From an uncultured Victivallales bacterium (GTDB taxonomy: Bacteria; Verrucomicrobiota; Lentisphaeria; Victivallales; UBA1829), in the NCBI GenBank assembly GCA_934644965.1, contig CAKUDG010000001.1, forward strand, positions 62,001-126,000: 64,000 nt of DNA, read 5' to 3'. Positions 51,368 to 60,657 of the stretch are shown in pieces. The notes beneath the pieces were generated by a model. The model searched no databases. It was given only the letters and a program-made list of their open reading frames with translations, and was not told the origin of the DNA. Positions within the stretch are counted from its first letter, which is position 1; each line of letters begins with the position of its first letter. The position numbers and the translations under genes are program-made.

Positions 51368-51396
51368 ATTATAAAATCGTAATTTATATCCGGAAA
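51368..51396 (-). promoter_or_regulatory. Putative promoter of the TolC-family gene
   Basis: Minus strand: perfect TATAAT (51368-51373) with a poor -35 (TTTCCG, 51391-51396) at 17 bases, in the AT-rich 120-base gap between ligA and this gene. Confidence 0.35.
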
Positions 51397-51422
51397 ATGA
51401 ATATTCAACCTCCTTGAGGAAT

Positions 51423-53507
51423 TCAATTGAAAGAAAAATGCCCCTGTTCCTGCGCCGCGGAGGGCGTCAGGCCTGCATTCTCTTCCGTCTGCGTGGGCTG
51501 AGAGTCTCCGCTCCGAAGCTGTCCCAGCCACTCCGCAAGACTCATGACCGGAATATGGAAACTGCGCGCTTTCTTCAGTTTTGACGAATTCTCTTCCGGA
51601 TCCATGGCCACCAGAAGCGAAAGACGTGAATTCACGCTGTCCACCGCTTCATAGCCGTTTTCCGCCGCAAGCTTCTCGTAGAAGGAGCGCTTTTCCGGCA
51701 TTTTCCCCGTGAAACAGATCGTCTCCCGGACACGGCTGGACGGAGAATCAGCTCCTTCAGGGGAATTGCGGCTTTCCATCACTTCCACAGCTCCCAGCAG
51801 TTCATCCAGCGACTCCGATCCGGACCGAAGATCCTCATACAGAGCCTTCGCCCGCTCCGGACCGATTCCGTTCAGTGCCGACAGGGATTCTTCCGACATT
51901 TCACGGAGCTCTGACAAACTGTGCACAGACAAAAGACTCCTTGCAATGTTCGGCCCGATTCCCCGAATGTTCAGCGAAGCCAGAATCTGCCAGTCCGGCA
52001 CACGCCTTGCCGCCTGAATTTCACGGTGGAGATTCCCCGCGGAAAGACTCTGGAATCCTTCCAGACGCAACAGGTCCCTGACACTCAGACGAAAAATATC
52101 GCTCAGCGTACGCACCTGCAGCACGGTCATCATTTTCCTGAGATTCGGTTCTCCGAGCCGCTCAATCCCAATGTTTTTCACCGCCGCGAGCAGGCGCTGA
52201 AGCCGTGTTTCAAAACAATCCGGATTCACGCAGCAGAGTTCCGGCGGCTTCCGCACAAGCTCCGCTCCGCAGCAGGGACACTGCTGAATCAGGCAGGAAC
52301 AGCGCGATTCGCCGGGTTCGGAGGAGACAATATAGGGAATAACATCTCCGGCACGTTCAACCACGACACGGTCGCCAATCTGCAGGTCCTTGTCCAGAAT
52401 ATTCTGGAGGTTGTGCAGACTCGCTCTGCGGATGGTCGTCCCGGAAATCTCCACAGGCTCGATTTCCGCCACTGGCGTCAGGCAGTTCTTTCCGAAGCTC
52501 CATTCCACTCCCAGCAGACGGCTTTCCCGGCGGACTCCGCTGAATTTAAAGGCAATCTGCCCGCGCGGATGATGAGCGGTGCTGCCGAGTGACGCCGAAT
52601 ATTCCGCATCCGCCAGTTTCAGGACGATCCCGTCCATGGGATACGGAAGAGACTCGGCTTTGTCGACAAAATCCTGCCACTCTTTTCTCAGAAAGGATAA
52701 CGAGGTTTCCCAGGAATGAAGGGAATAGTCCACAAGGGTCAGTTTTGCATGCTGGAGCTTCATTTCCGTCAAGTCCTTGAGCCCCATGATGCCGGCAACG
52801 GCGTTACGCGAATTCTTGTACAGACGACCGTTCCGGTTCCGGATGCGGGAATAGAGAGTCCGGAAATCGTCGTCCCGGATGATGATTTCGCCGCGTGCGG
52901 GAAAGGGAACGCCCGTCAAGGGAAAAAAATTGCCGCTGGGGTGTTCCAGTTCAATGAGAACGGCTTTGTCGGTAATGTCCTCTCCGGTCTCACCGTCGCC
53001 GCGGGTGGCGAGAATGCCGTCTTTCCAGATGGCGGAAATCCCGTCGTATTTAGGTTGAATCAGAAAGCGTTCCTCCGCGCTCCGGGCATATTTCCGGGCC
53101 CACTCCATGACTTCGTCCAGAGAATAGGCCTTGTCCAGAGAAAGCATGGGCTCCGCGTGGCGGATCTTCCCGTTCCCAGCAACCAGCGGCGCCTCCACAC
53201 GCAAGAGCAGGGGATGCCGGGCATTGAGTGCGGCTAGTTCACGGACAAGGGCATCATATTCGTCATCGGAAATCTCCGGTTCTCCCTCGTCCCAGTATTT
53301 CCGGTTGTGTTTTTCGATCAGGGCTGCAAGTTCGGCCTCTCTTTCCGAGGAACCGGATGCGGAGGAAACGGAAGAAGGGGAGGAAAAATTCTTCGTCCCC
53401 TCCTCCTCTTTCTTCTTCTCCTCCGCTTCTTCCGGTGGAAGGAGGGCGGAAAACAGATCCGGAGCGTCTTCTTTCATGCCATTGATTTTTCTTCCTGGAG
53501 AACTCAT
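51423..53507 (-). CDS. ligA: NAD-dependent DNA ligase
   Basis: A 694-residue ligase that seals nicks in replication and repair. Domains in order: Ia (HNRKYWDEGEPEISDDEYDALV), adenylation domain with the catalytic lysine in QPKYDGISAIW (KxDG), TRGDGETGEDIT and ARGEIIIRD; OB fold; a four-cysteine zinc finger (CPCCGAEL and CCVNPDC); helix-hairpin-helix repeats (LNIRGIGPNIARSLL; LNGIGPERAKALYEDL); and a C-terminal BRCT domain (ICFTGKMPEKRSFYEKLAAENG). The start is ambiguous: ATG at 53507 begins two bases after the arfB stop but has no RBS, while ATG at 53477 has AGGAAGA 12 bases upstream. Residues 1-60 before domain Ia are an unusual low-complexity Glu/Ser extension. Last gene of the arfB-ligA unit. 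Confidence 0.95.
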   Translation of the reverse strand: MSSPGRKINGMKEDAPDLFSALLPPEEAEEKKKEEEGTKNFSSPSSVSSASGSSEREAELAALIEKHNRKYWDEGEPEISDDEYDALVRELAALNARHPLLLRVEAPLVAGNGKIRHAEPMLSLDKAYSLDEVMEWARKYARSAEERFLIQPKYDGISAIWKDGILATRGDGETGEDITDKAVLIELEHPSGNFFPLTGVPFPARGEIIIRDDDFRTLYSRIRNRNGRLYKNSRNAVAGIMGLKDLTEMKLQHAKLTLVDYSLHSWETSLSFLRKEWQDFVDKAESLPYPMDGIVLKLADAEYSASLGSTAHHPRGQIAFKFSGVRRESRLLGVEWSFGKNCLTPVAEIEPVEISGTTIRRASLHNLQNILDKDLQIGDRVVVERAGDVIPYIVSSEPGESRCSCLIQQCPCCGAELVRKPPELCCVNPDCFETRLQRLLAAVKNIGIERLGEPNLRKMMTVLQVRTLSDIFRLSVRDLLRLEGFQSLSAGNLHREIQAARRVPDWQILASLNIRGIGPNIARSLLSVHSLSELREMSEESLSALNGIGPERAKALYEDLRSGSESLDELLGAVEVMESRNSPEGADSPSSRVRETICFTGKMPEKRSFYEKLAAENGYEAVDSVNSRLSLLVAMDPEENSSKLKKARSFHIPVMSLAEWLGQLRSGDSQPTQTEENAGLTPSAAQEQGHFSFN

Positions 53508-53509
53508 AG

Positions 53510-53929
53510 TCACACATCCGCGGCCGGACGGGAACGCAGTTTCTTGAGATCCCCGTGCAGCCTCTTGGTATCCAGACGTTTTTTCCGGGAAGCCCGTGTC
53601 GGTCGCGTCGGACGGCGTTTCCGCGCTTTCTTCAACGCCGCTTCCAGCAGGGCTTCCAGTCGGGCGCGGGCAGCGGAACGATTCAGCTGAAGACTCCGGT
53701 ACTCCTTCGCGACAATCACGAGTTCCTCCCCCGAAATCCGCTTCCCCGCCAGACGGACCAGCCGCTCCTTCGCCTCCTCCTCCAGAACAGAACTCTTCCG
53801 GAAAAAGAAGGTAAGACGCACCGCGTTCGAGGTCCGGTTCAGATGCTGACCTCCGGGCCCCGCCGCAGGACGGATGAACTCCTCTTTCCATTCCGATTCC
53901 GGCAGTTCAAACGGTAAAGGCATCTTCAT
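53510..53929 (-). CDS. arfB: Ribosome-rescue peptidyl-tRNA hydrolase ArfB
   Basis: A 139-residue protein, the length of E. coli ArfB (140). It carries the release-factor GGQ loop (RPAAGPGGQHLNRTSNAVRLTF), where the glutamine positions water for peptidyl-tRNA hydrolysis, and lacks the codon-recognition domains of RF1/RF2. The lysine/arginine-rich C-terminal tail (KKARKRRPTRPTRASRKKR) is the part that in ArfB enters the empty mRNA channel of stalled ribosomes. ATGA overlap with the upstream secreted-protein gene and two-base spacing to ligA show an operon. Confidence 0.93.
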   Translation of the reverse strand: MKMPLPFELPESEWKEEFIRPAAGPGGQHLNRTSNAVRLTFFFRKSSVLEEEAKERLVRLAGKRISGEELVIVAKEYRSLQLNRSAARARLEALLEAALKKARKRRPTRPTRASRKKRLDTKRLHGDLKKLRSRPAADV

Positions 53930-54654
53930 TCACCCTCTTTCCCGTTTTCCCCCTGCCGTCCCCCGCGCGCGGAAGACGATCCGGCCTTCTCCTTTTCTTC
54001 TTCCAGCTGTGCACGGCTGTTCTTGAAGCAGGTAAACAGGGGATATTGTTTCCCCTGATATTCCTTCGCACGCATGGTCGTGAAGACTTCCGAGAGCCAG
54101 ACCTGGCCTTTCGGAATCCGGATCCCGTAAATGTAAAGCTTCCCGTACAGAACCGCTTCAGGAGTATCGGAGTGCGCCCAGCCGATGGTTCCGTCCGGAG
54201 TCTCCTCTTCCGAAATGAAAAAGATTTTCATGGAGCTGATGCCGCCGGGAATCATCGCATGTTTCGCGAAATCACCGTCTTTTTCGGCTTCGGCACGTTT
54301 GTCCTTGTATTTTCTCTCGGCGATTGCGGCACGGTCGTTCAAGGCGGTTACAATGCGGTCGTTGGTCTTGACGTCGCAGAAGGGAAAGGCATCCAGAGAC
54401 GACGTGGAAAGATCATAAAAACGGATATGGCGCAGCACATCGCGCCCCGTCTTTGAATCCACGTATTCCCGGATATTGATTCCGAACTGATTTTTCGAGA
54501 CAATCTGCGCATCACGGATCTGTTCCCCGGACTTCAGAAAAAGATCCATCCCGGAAAGTTCCCCCGTCTGCAGCAGCAGAAAAACAAAGAGGAAGAAAAA
54601 GGCAAAGGCGGGAAGAAAGCAAAATTCATGATTGTCTGTTTTCCTGATTTTCAT
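53926..54654 (-). CDS. Secreted or membrane-anchored protein of unknown function
   Basis: A 242-residue protein with a hydrophobic N terminus (CFLPAFAFFFLFVFLLLQTG) that is a signal peptide or anchor, then a beta-rich start (MDLFLKSGEQIRDAQIVSKNQFGINIRE) that resembles small SH3/Sm-like 'FLKDGRVI.G.I' modules, and later MKIFFISEEETPDGTIGWAHSDTPEAVLYGKLYIYGIRIP. A Glu/Lys/Ser-rich C-terminal tail of about 35 residues follows. I cannot assign a family. GGAGGTTT lies seven bases before ATG 54654. First gene of a coupled unit with arfB and ligA. Confidence 0.75.
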   Translation of the reverse strand: MKIRKTDNHEFCFLPAFAFFFLFVFLLLQTGELSGMDLFLKSGEQIRDAQIVSKNQFGINIREYVDSKTGRDVLRHIRFYDLSTSSLDAFPFCDVKTNDRIVTALNDRAAIAERKYKDKRAEAEKDGDFAKHAMIPGGISSMKIFFISEEETPDGTIGWAHSDTPEAVLYGKLYIYGIRIPKGQVWLSEVFTTMRAKEYQGKQYPLFTCFKNSRAQLEEEKEKAGSSSARGGRQGENGKEGE

Positions 54655-55079
54655 TGACAAACCTCCGTCCGTCACAGGTATTTTCTCCCGCGTCAATTCA
54701 TGGCAGTTCATCAGAGAATGAAATGAATGAAATGGCATTTCCCGGGAATATCGTTGCAGACCGCATTCCGGCGATGCGGCAAACTTTTTCCCCTGAAAAA
54801 AAGCAGAAAAAAATGGTTCCATGCCGGATTTCTTTCCAGGGAGCGGGGGACCTGCGGGAAATATATAAGAGAAAAAGGGTGTCTTCAAGACGGAGCGGAG
54901 GCTTTTTCCATGTTTTTCAAAAAAAAAAGTGTGTTCCTCCGTTATCTGTCTCCGGCGGAGATCTGCCGGCAGATTCCGCGGGGAAAAGAGCCCTTTCAAA
55001 GGACGCTGTCTTTTTCCCCCTCTCAGCAATCTGAAAGAGATGCACGCCTTGCACACCCCTTCCAGAATTCAGAGAGACT
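54655..55079. other. Intergenic region between the Bat locus and the next unit
   Basis: No gene. Near the Bat end it holds two adjacent palindromes and a T tract listed as a terminator candidate. The promoter of the 242-residue gene should lie in 54660-54900; no good match was seen. Confidence 0.5.
54920..54974 (-). terminator. Possible terminator of the Bat locus
   Basis: Back-to-back perfect palindromes ATCTGCCGGCAGAT (54961-54974) and TCTCCGGCGGAGA (54949-54961), followed on the minus strand after about 20 bases by a run of ten T (54919-54928). The distance from stem to T tract is longer than ideal. Confidence 0.4.
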
Positions 55080-57926
55080 TCAGAGACCTTTTCCGGAGGG
55101 AGCCCGGGACCAGAGACTTTCCACGTCGGCCCCCTTCATCCATCCTTCATCCGCTCCGACGCGCACTCGGACCCAGTCCAGACGCCGCTCCTCGATTTCG
55201 ATTTCCTGCCCCGCCTTGAGCTGCATCTCCTGCCTCCCCGACTGTTCCGAAGGCAGAGAGTACACCGGCGCGTTGCGCACAACCACAACCGCCGCCTTCT
55301 CCCCGTACGAACTGTTCTTCTGGGAAAGAGCCGCGGATGCGGCAAGAACGGCAATCAGGATCGAGGCAAGCGCCAGAGGCTTCCAGACCATCCCGCGGGT
55401 AAACATCCGCAGTCCCATGGATATCAGGAACAGCATTCCCGCAAACGCCAGGACACTCAGCCATTCATCGGGTCTCATGGAATCGCGCAGATAAGGCGGC
55501 ACGGACAAGGGATGTTCAATCCTGTATTTTTCCTCCAGGCCCATTTTGCGGCGTGTGAGATTGAGATTTTCCAGAATATCGGAATTTCTCGGTGCGAGCC
55601 GGAGCGCCCGTTCATAGCAGACCAGGGCGCGCGGAAGATCATCCTTGTGATAAAAACAGTTGCCCATATTGTAGAGAAGCGCAGGCGCCGGGTTCGCAGG
55701 ATCCAGTTTGGATGCATAGAATTTCAATGCTCCGTCAAAGTCTCCGGAATCGTAGGCGGTCAGTGCCTGCTCCGCATTTTCCGGAAGGGAGGGCTTCATT
55801 GTCGGAACCCCCTCCGCCGACTCGGATTCGGATGCGGAAAGAACGCACGGATGCAGACAGACGGAAAACAGCAGCACAAAAACCGAGAGACGCCCCAGTC
55901 CTTTGATCAGTTTCTTCTTAAACTCCTGATCAAAAGAGGATCTGAGATCCGGCATCCAGGCGCTTTCCGCGAGACGCCCCAGCGTTTCGGCCAGTTCCGG
56001 AGACTTTTCCTTCAATGCGGCGGCGGAATCTGACAGTCCTGCTCCGGGCGGAAGATTGAGCATGTCATTGAGGTAATCGCCGATTTCAATGCCGACGCGG
56101 TCCGCTATCTCTTCCGGAGGTGAAGCCTTCAGTTTTTTGAGAATTCCTCTCCTGCGTGTACGCGCCTCCATTCTTCTCTTCATGGCCGGATCCTTTTCCA
56201 TCGCTCTGCGTCTGGCAAAGATGAGCAGCGACGCCAGGTAAAAGGCCATCCCGAACCCGATCATGAGAAAACAGGGCAGATAGGCATTCCGCTTCAAAGG
56301 CATGGCCACGGTCTTTCCCAGATTCTTGTGGAGGTACAGCGCGGAATCGGATCTGCGTTTTCCGGGATCCTCTTCCGTCCCGGAGAAGGGCTGGGAAGCG
56401 GCGGAAGAGGAGACGGTAGAAGCGTCCACAACCGTCTTCCCGGAATTCCCGGCGAAGACGCCGCTGGATTTTTCCACATGGAGAGTTTTGGAAAAGGATG
56501 TCTCTTCATACTTCCCCGAAACGGGATTGAAGGTGGACAGATTCAGTGCAATTAGCGGATTTCCCTGCCGGGTCGGGATCAGCACATAACGGATCTCGGC
56601 GGAACGGCCGGAACGGGCCTTTTCCACTTCCGGAGGATAACAGCGGAAATCCGGAATTTCCAGCGGCGGAGCCGTCAGATTTTCCAGGGAGCCGTTCCCG
56701 CTGAGCTTTACCCTGAGCGTAACGGGGGATCCGACCTGGCAGTCAAAAGCGGATTCGGAGGATGCTCCACCGCCGGAAGAGGAAGAGGAGGAAGAAGAGG
56801 AAGAGGAGGAAAGAGATATCTCTGTTTTCCAGAGTCCGACAAGACCGGTGAAGGAGGAATTGCGAGGCGCTTCGGGAAGCGGTTTCACCGTGATTTTCCC
56901 AGCGTCGGAAACAAGAAGTTTTTCCTCTCCGGACGCGCGGGAGAAGGGGGTTCCGAAAAAGAAGGGATCATCCCATGCGTCAAAGAAAGAGGAGCCTCTC
57001 CCGCGGGTGCTGTAGATTGTGGCGGGAGTCAGCGACTTCAAGTCAAAGGTTCCGGTGGAAATGGCGCGGAAAGCCGTGCGGAAGGTATACACATGATAGG
57101 TGTTCCCGTCGAGTCTTTTCCGGCTTCTTTCCACAACGTCGAAGGCGGGATTCTCCCGGTTCACCGCACTGTAGTCGCGGAACACGAGATTCGCCTTCTC
57201 CCCCGCCTCCAGACGGGGCCAGGACAGTTCGATCCGGAGTGAATCCAGCATCCATACGCGGATTTCCACGGGAATTTCTTCGCCGAGGTAGAAATCACGA
57301 TCCCGGGAAGGAATGGAAATTTCCGAGAAAAGCATCCTTTCTTCTGCCGGAGGCGCATCCTTTTCTCCGGAGGAAGAAGCTCCGTTTCTCAGGCTCTTGT
57401 CTCCATCCGGGGAAACGGAGGAGCTGGACTGCGGCGCGCGGCGGGCGGGCATCCTCCCTGCGGAAAGATGGGCGCGGGCGGAACTGTCGGGCGCCCCGAG
57501 AACCTCGAATTCATAAGGCTGGGTGACGACCGTGTCCTTCCCGCAGATGATCTTCAGCGAGGGAAGCGTATATTTCCCCGGACTCAGCGGCACGAACTGA
57601 TACACTCTTGTATTTTCCCGGATCGTTTTCCGACCGTCGAACATGGTTCTGGAAGAACGTTTCTCGCCGTTTTCCCAGAGGATGTTGTCCATCCGCGGGA
57701 TTTCTTCCAGGGCGGGAGCCGATCCGTTGCGGGAAGTCAGAATGAGAGACACCTCGCTTCCGACGGTGATTCGTTCAGGGGAAATTGAAATTTCTATTGA
57801 CTTGTCATCCCTTGATGCGGCTCCGCCAGTCGCGGCGGTGGCGGCTGCGGAAAGTTCCGCTGAGCACCACCATGCCGTCATGCAGGCAAAAACCGCAGCA
57901 GCAATCCGCAGTGTTCTTCTTTTCAT
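55080..57926 (-). CDS. BatD-BatE fusion protein
   Basis: A 948-residue protein joining two Bat (Bacteroides aerotolerance) proteins. After a signal peptide (RIAAAVFACMTAWWCSAELSA) the BatD part has repeated beta-sandwich modules (ITVGSEVSLILTSRNG; YQFVPLSPGKYTLPSLKI; FYLGEEIPVEIRVW) and ends in a membrane helix (YLPCFLMIGFGMAFYLASLLIF). A second secretory-type helix follows near residue 690. The BatE part has TPR units (AEQALTAYDSGDFDGALKFY; LLYNMGNCFYHKDDLPRALVCYERAL), two more membrane helices and a bacterial SH3 domain (VVRNAPVYSLPS to GWMKGADV). A serine run (about 385-397) marks a linker. Probably part of a periplasmic stress or envelope complex with the VWA protein encoded upstream. Confidence 0.85.
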   Translation of the reverse strand: MKRRTLRIAAAVFACMTAWWCSAELSAAATAATGGAASRDDKSIEISISPERITVGSEVSLILTSRNGSAPALEEIPRMDNILWENGEKRSSRTMFDGRKTIRENTRVYQFVPLSPGKYTLPSLKIICGKDTVVTQPYEFEVLGAPDSSARAHLSAGRMPARRAPQSSSSVSPDGDKSLRNGASSSGEKDAPPAEERMLFSEISIPSRDRDFYLGEEIPVEIRVWMLDSLRIELSWPRLEAGEKANLVFRDYSAVNRENPAFDVVERSRKRLDGNTYHVYTFRTAFRAISTGTFDLKSLTPATIYSTRGRGSSFFDAWDDPFFFGTPFSRASGEEKLLVSDAGKITVKPLPEAPRNSSFTGLVGLWKTEISLSSSSSSSSSSSSGGGASSESAFDCQVGSPVTLRVKLSGNGSLENLTAPPLEIPDFRCYPPEVEKARSGRSAEIRYVLIPTRQGNPLIALNLSTFNPVSGKYEETSFSKTLHVEKSSGVFAGNSGKTVVDASTVSSSAASQPFSGTEEDPGKRRSDSALYLHKNLGKTVAMPLKRNAYLPCFLMIGFGMAFYLASLLIFARRRAMEKDPAMKRRMEARTRRRGILKKLKASPPEEIADRVGIEIGDYLNDMLNLPPGAGLSDSAAALKEKSPELAETLGRLAESAWMPDLRSSFDQEFKKKLIKGLGRLSVFVLLFSVCLHPCVLSASESESAEGVPTMKPSLPENAEQALTAYDSGDFDGALKFYASKLDPANPAPALLYNMGNCFYHKDDLPRALVCYERALRLAPRNSDILENLNLTRRKMGLEEKYRIEHPLSVPPYLRDSMRPDEWLSVLAFAGMLFLISMGLRMFTRGMVWKPLALASILIAVLAASAALSQKNSSYGEKAAVVVVRNAPVYSLPSEQSGRQEMQLKAGQEIEIEERRLDWVRVRVGADEGWMKGADVESLWSRAPSGKGL

Positions 57927-58101
57927 GCAAACACGACTCCTTCCTTCCATCTCCGGATCTGCTGGAGACGGGGAAAGCTGGTGAAATCAGCTGTATGATT
58001 TCTTTTTCCCGTCGTCCCGGCAGATCGCCGGTTTGTTTCTCTCAAGTTTCTCCGTCCTGTTCCCGTTCTCTTCCCGGCTTGTGTGAAGAGAACGGACGAC
58101 A

Positions 58102-60657
58102 TCACCAGTCTTTTTCCACCTGACGCACACCGTAGCGGAGTTTTTCCCGGGCTTTCAATGCATCACGCAGATTTTTTTCTTCATCCGCCATCAGGTCCAG
58201 AAGTTTCTCCGCCTGTTTTTCGTCAATTTCCTTTTCCTCGGTTCCGGATCCTTCGCGGGGGGAGTTTTCCTCCTGCCATTCAGGGAGCTGGGCTTCAGGT
58301 TCCCGGGCGTCTTCCCCGGTGTTGTCGCCGGAATTCTGCTCGTTATCCGAGTCGGAGTTCTGTTCCTGAGAGTTCTGCTGCTCGGGAGAATCCTGCGGGG
58401 AGGCGGTATCGCCCTTCTGAGACTGCCGATCTTCCTGGGAGGAATCCTGATCTTCTTCCTTCCCGCTGTTCCCGCCCAGGGATTCCAGAGCCTTTTTCAG
58501 ATATTCCTCGGCTTTCCGGCCATTGCCCTTTTCCTGTTCCCGGCGCGCCTGATCGAGATCCTTCCGGGCCTTTTCCGCCGCCTGACGCAACTGTTCCTGC
58601 GAAAGCTCCTGCGCCTGCTGTTCCAGCTTTTCCGCCTGTTCCTGTGCCGAACGGGTCATTTCCTCGGCTGAGGAGACTTTGTCCTGCTGACCCTGCTGGT
58701 TCTGCTGACCCTGCTGGTTCTGCTGACCCTGCTGGTTCTGCTGATCCTGCTGACCCTGCTGACCCTGCTGGTTCTGCTGACCCTGCTGGTTCTGCTGCCC
58801 CTGCTGATCCTGCTGACCCTGCTGGTTCTGCTGATCCTGCTGACCCTGCTGGTTCTGCTGATCCTGCTGGTTCTGCTGGTTCTGCTGGTCCTGCTGATTT
58901 TCTTTCTGCTGTTCCTTCAACGCCTGCTGGGCTTGTTTCTGAGCTTCCTGACGCTGTTTTTTCAATTCTTCGATTTTTCTTTTCAGTTCTTCTGCAGCCG
59001 CACGGTCCTTAAGGAGGATCTGCTGATTGCGGATGATATTGTCGGGAGAAGAGACGGCATATCGCATGCCTTCGCGGTAGAAATCCTCGGCATTTGTAAG
59101 TACGCCGAGAGCGGCGTCAAGTTTTTTCTCCGCATCGTCGAGCTGCTGCTGGAGAAGAGTCTGGCTGGACTGTTTCATCAGGTCCCTTGCCCCGGAATGC
59201 GTGATGACGCCGATATTCTGATACGCCCGGGAACGGGTCTCCGGATCCTCCGAAGCCGCACCGACCGCCTTTTCATAATAAGGAAGAGCGCTTTTCCCGT
59301 CTTTGGATTCCGCCTGAAGTTTCACTCCGCGGTTGAAGAATCCGACGGCATCGGAAGGTTCTTCAGACTCTTCAAAAACTTTGGGATCTTCCGGCTGCGC
59401 CTCATTGCGGAGCATCTCCGCCCTACTTCCGGAGGGAGATGCCGCAGCCGTTTTTCCCCTTTCCCCTGCGACGGCAGCAGGATCCGCGTTCTCCGCCGCG
59501 GATACGGGAGAAAACGCCAGCGCCAGCGCGGCGGGAAGGAAAATCCAGAGACCCATCGGCCGGGAACGGCGTGCGGTCGTTTCTCCTCCGCTCTTCTGAT
59601 ACAGGGAGTCCGAATCGCTTTTCCTTTCGGAAAGGCAGAGCCAGATGCAGATCAGGAGAAACGCCGCTGCAAGCGGATAGATCGGCCGTTCGATCGGGCG
59701 GGTCTGTTTTCCGTTCCCGTATTCCTTCGGATTCAAGGCCTTGATTCTGGCTTCCAGCTCCGTGATCCCGGGATCGGCCGCAGTGCTGCGCACGTAAATT
59801 CCCCCCGTTCTTTTTGCCAGTTCGGCAAGCTGAGCTTCATTCAGAGGGCTGTTCACAATATTTCCGGAAGCGTCCTTGAGTGTTCTGACGCCGCCTTTCC
59901 CATCCGGGATCTGAATGATGGAAGGCTGGGCGGGATCCCCCACACCCGCGACGAAAAGAGGTATCTTCCGACGAATCACATCTTCCACAACAAGGGAACT
60001 GCTCCCGTACAGTTCATCCCCGTCGGTAATCAGCAGCACCGCCTTATGACTGCCCTCCGCGGCCTCGAATGCCGCCAGAGCCGATTCCAGGGCTTTCTGG
60101 ATATTGGTTCCTCCGATGGGAATGGTGTCCGTGTTCAACTCGTTGACGAGCTGGAGAAAACTGGTTTTGTCCGAGGTGAGCGGACATTCCAGAAACGCCG
60201 TCCCGGAAAAGGCGATCAGACCGAAACGATCCCCCGGATTCAGGCGGACCAGTTCCCGAACCAGCCATTTCGCATGATCCAGACGCGAAGGCTGGACATC
60301 CTGGCACAACATGCTCTTCGATGTGTCGAACAGCACCAGAAGATCCCTCCCCTCCCCTGAATACGGCAGAATCTGTTTCCCCCAGGACGGACGCGCCGCA
60401 GCCACACAGAGAAAAACCAGGGCAAGAAGAAGAAGTCCCGCCCGCAGCAGCCGTCTGGACCGGGAAAGAGTTATCAGAATCACTCCCCCCTCCTCCTTCT
60501 TCTTCTCCCCTCCGGCGGTCTTTCCAGAGAGCTGTGTTTCCCCCAGGAAGCGTTTCAGAAGCTTCCCGCGGCGCGCCGAACCCCAGTAAAAGAAGAGTGC
60601 AAACAACGGAAGCACCCACAGAAGATTCCAGAGAAAATCCTTGTCTATAAAACTCAT
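58102..60657 (-). CDS. BatB-BatC fusion protein (VWA plus TPR, Gln-rich)
   Basis: An 851-residue protein. N-terminal membrane helix, a second at about 70-90, then a von Willebrand A domain with an intact metal site (VLFDTSKSM, the DxSxS loop; GGTNIQ; LLITDGDELYG), then another helix (PLAAAFLLICIWLCLSE), as in BatA/BatB. A second signal-like helix begins a BatC-like TPR section (AVGFFNRGVKLQAESKD; ALPYYEKAVGAASEDPETRSRAYQNIGV). A glutamine-rich repeat of about 75 residues follows, then a charged helical end. Fusion of BatB with BatC is inferred from this order. Upstream there is no MoxR ATPase or BatA, which normally open the operon. The BatD-BatE gene follows after 175 bases. Confidence 0.85.
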   Translation of the reverse strand: MSFIDKDFLWNLLWVLPLFALFFYWGSARRGKLLKRFLGETQLSGKTAGGEKKKEEGGVILITLSRSRRLLRAGLLLLALVFLCVAAARPSWGKQILPYSGEGRDLLVLFDTSKSMLCQDVQPSRLDHAKWLVRELVRLNPGDRFGLIAFSGTAFLECPLTSDKTSFLQLVNELNTDTIPIGGTNIQKALESALAAFEAAEGSHKAVLLITDGDELYGSSSLVVEDVIRRKIPLFVAGVGDPAQPSIIQIPDGKGGVRTLKDASGNIVNSPLNEAQLAELAKRTGGIYVRSTAADPGITELEARIKALNPKEYGNGKQTRPIERPIYPLAAAFLLICIWLCLSERKSDSDSLYQKSGGETTARRSRPMGLWIFLPAALALAFSPVSAAENADPAAVAGERGKTAAASPSGSRAEMLRNEAQPEDPKVFEESEEPSDAVGFFNRGVKLQAESKDGKSALPYYEKAVGAASEDPETRSRAYQNIGVITHSGARDLMKQSSQTLLQQQLDDAEKKLDAALGVLTNAEDFYREGMRYAVSSPDNIIRNQQILLKDRAAAEELKRKIEELKKQRQEAQKQAQQALKEQQKENQQDQQNQQNQQDQQNQQGQQDQQNQQGQQDQQGQQNQQGQQNQQGQQGQQDQQNQQGQQNQQGQQNQQGQQDKVSSAEEMTRSAQEQAEKLEQQAQELSQEQLRQAAEKARKDLDQARREQEKGNGRKAEEYLKKALESLGGNSGKEEDQDSSQEDRQSQKGDTASPQDSPEQQNSQEQNSDSDNEQNSGDNTGEDAREPEAQLPEWQEENSPREGSGTEEKEIDEKQAEKLLDLMADEEKNLRDALKAREKLRYGVRQVEKDW
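58681..58896 (-). repeat. Tandem repeat encoding QQ(D/N/G) units
   Basis: About 24 head-to-tail 9-bp units (mostly CTGCTGACC, CTGCTGGTT and CTGCTGATC on the plus strand) inside the BatB-BatC gene. Each encodes Gln-Gln plus Asp, Asn or Gly, so unit gain or loss keeps the frame. Confidence 0.9.

Noticed and set aside
58681..58896. Regular short repeats considered as a CRISPR array
   Set aside because: Units are 9 bp, contiguous, without spacers and inside a coding frame. No CRISPR repeat-spacer pattern occurs anywhere in the window.
58083..59012. Plus-strand ORF with PADPAGSA-type repeats resembling a structural repeat protein
   Set aside because: It is the antisense of the Gln-rich repeat in the BatB-BatC gene, whose VWA and TPR domains are firmly identified.
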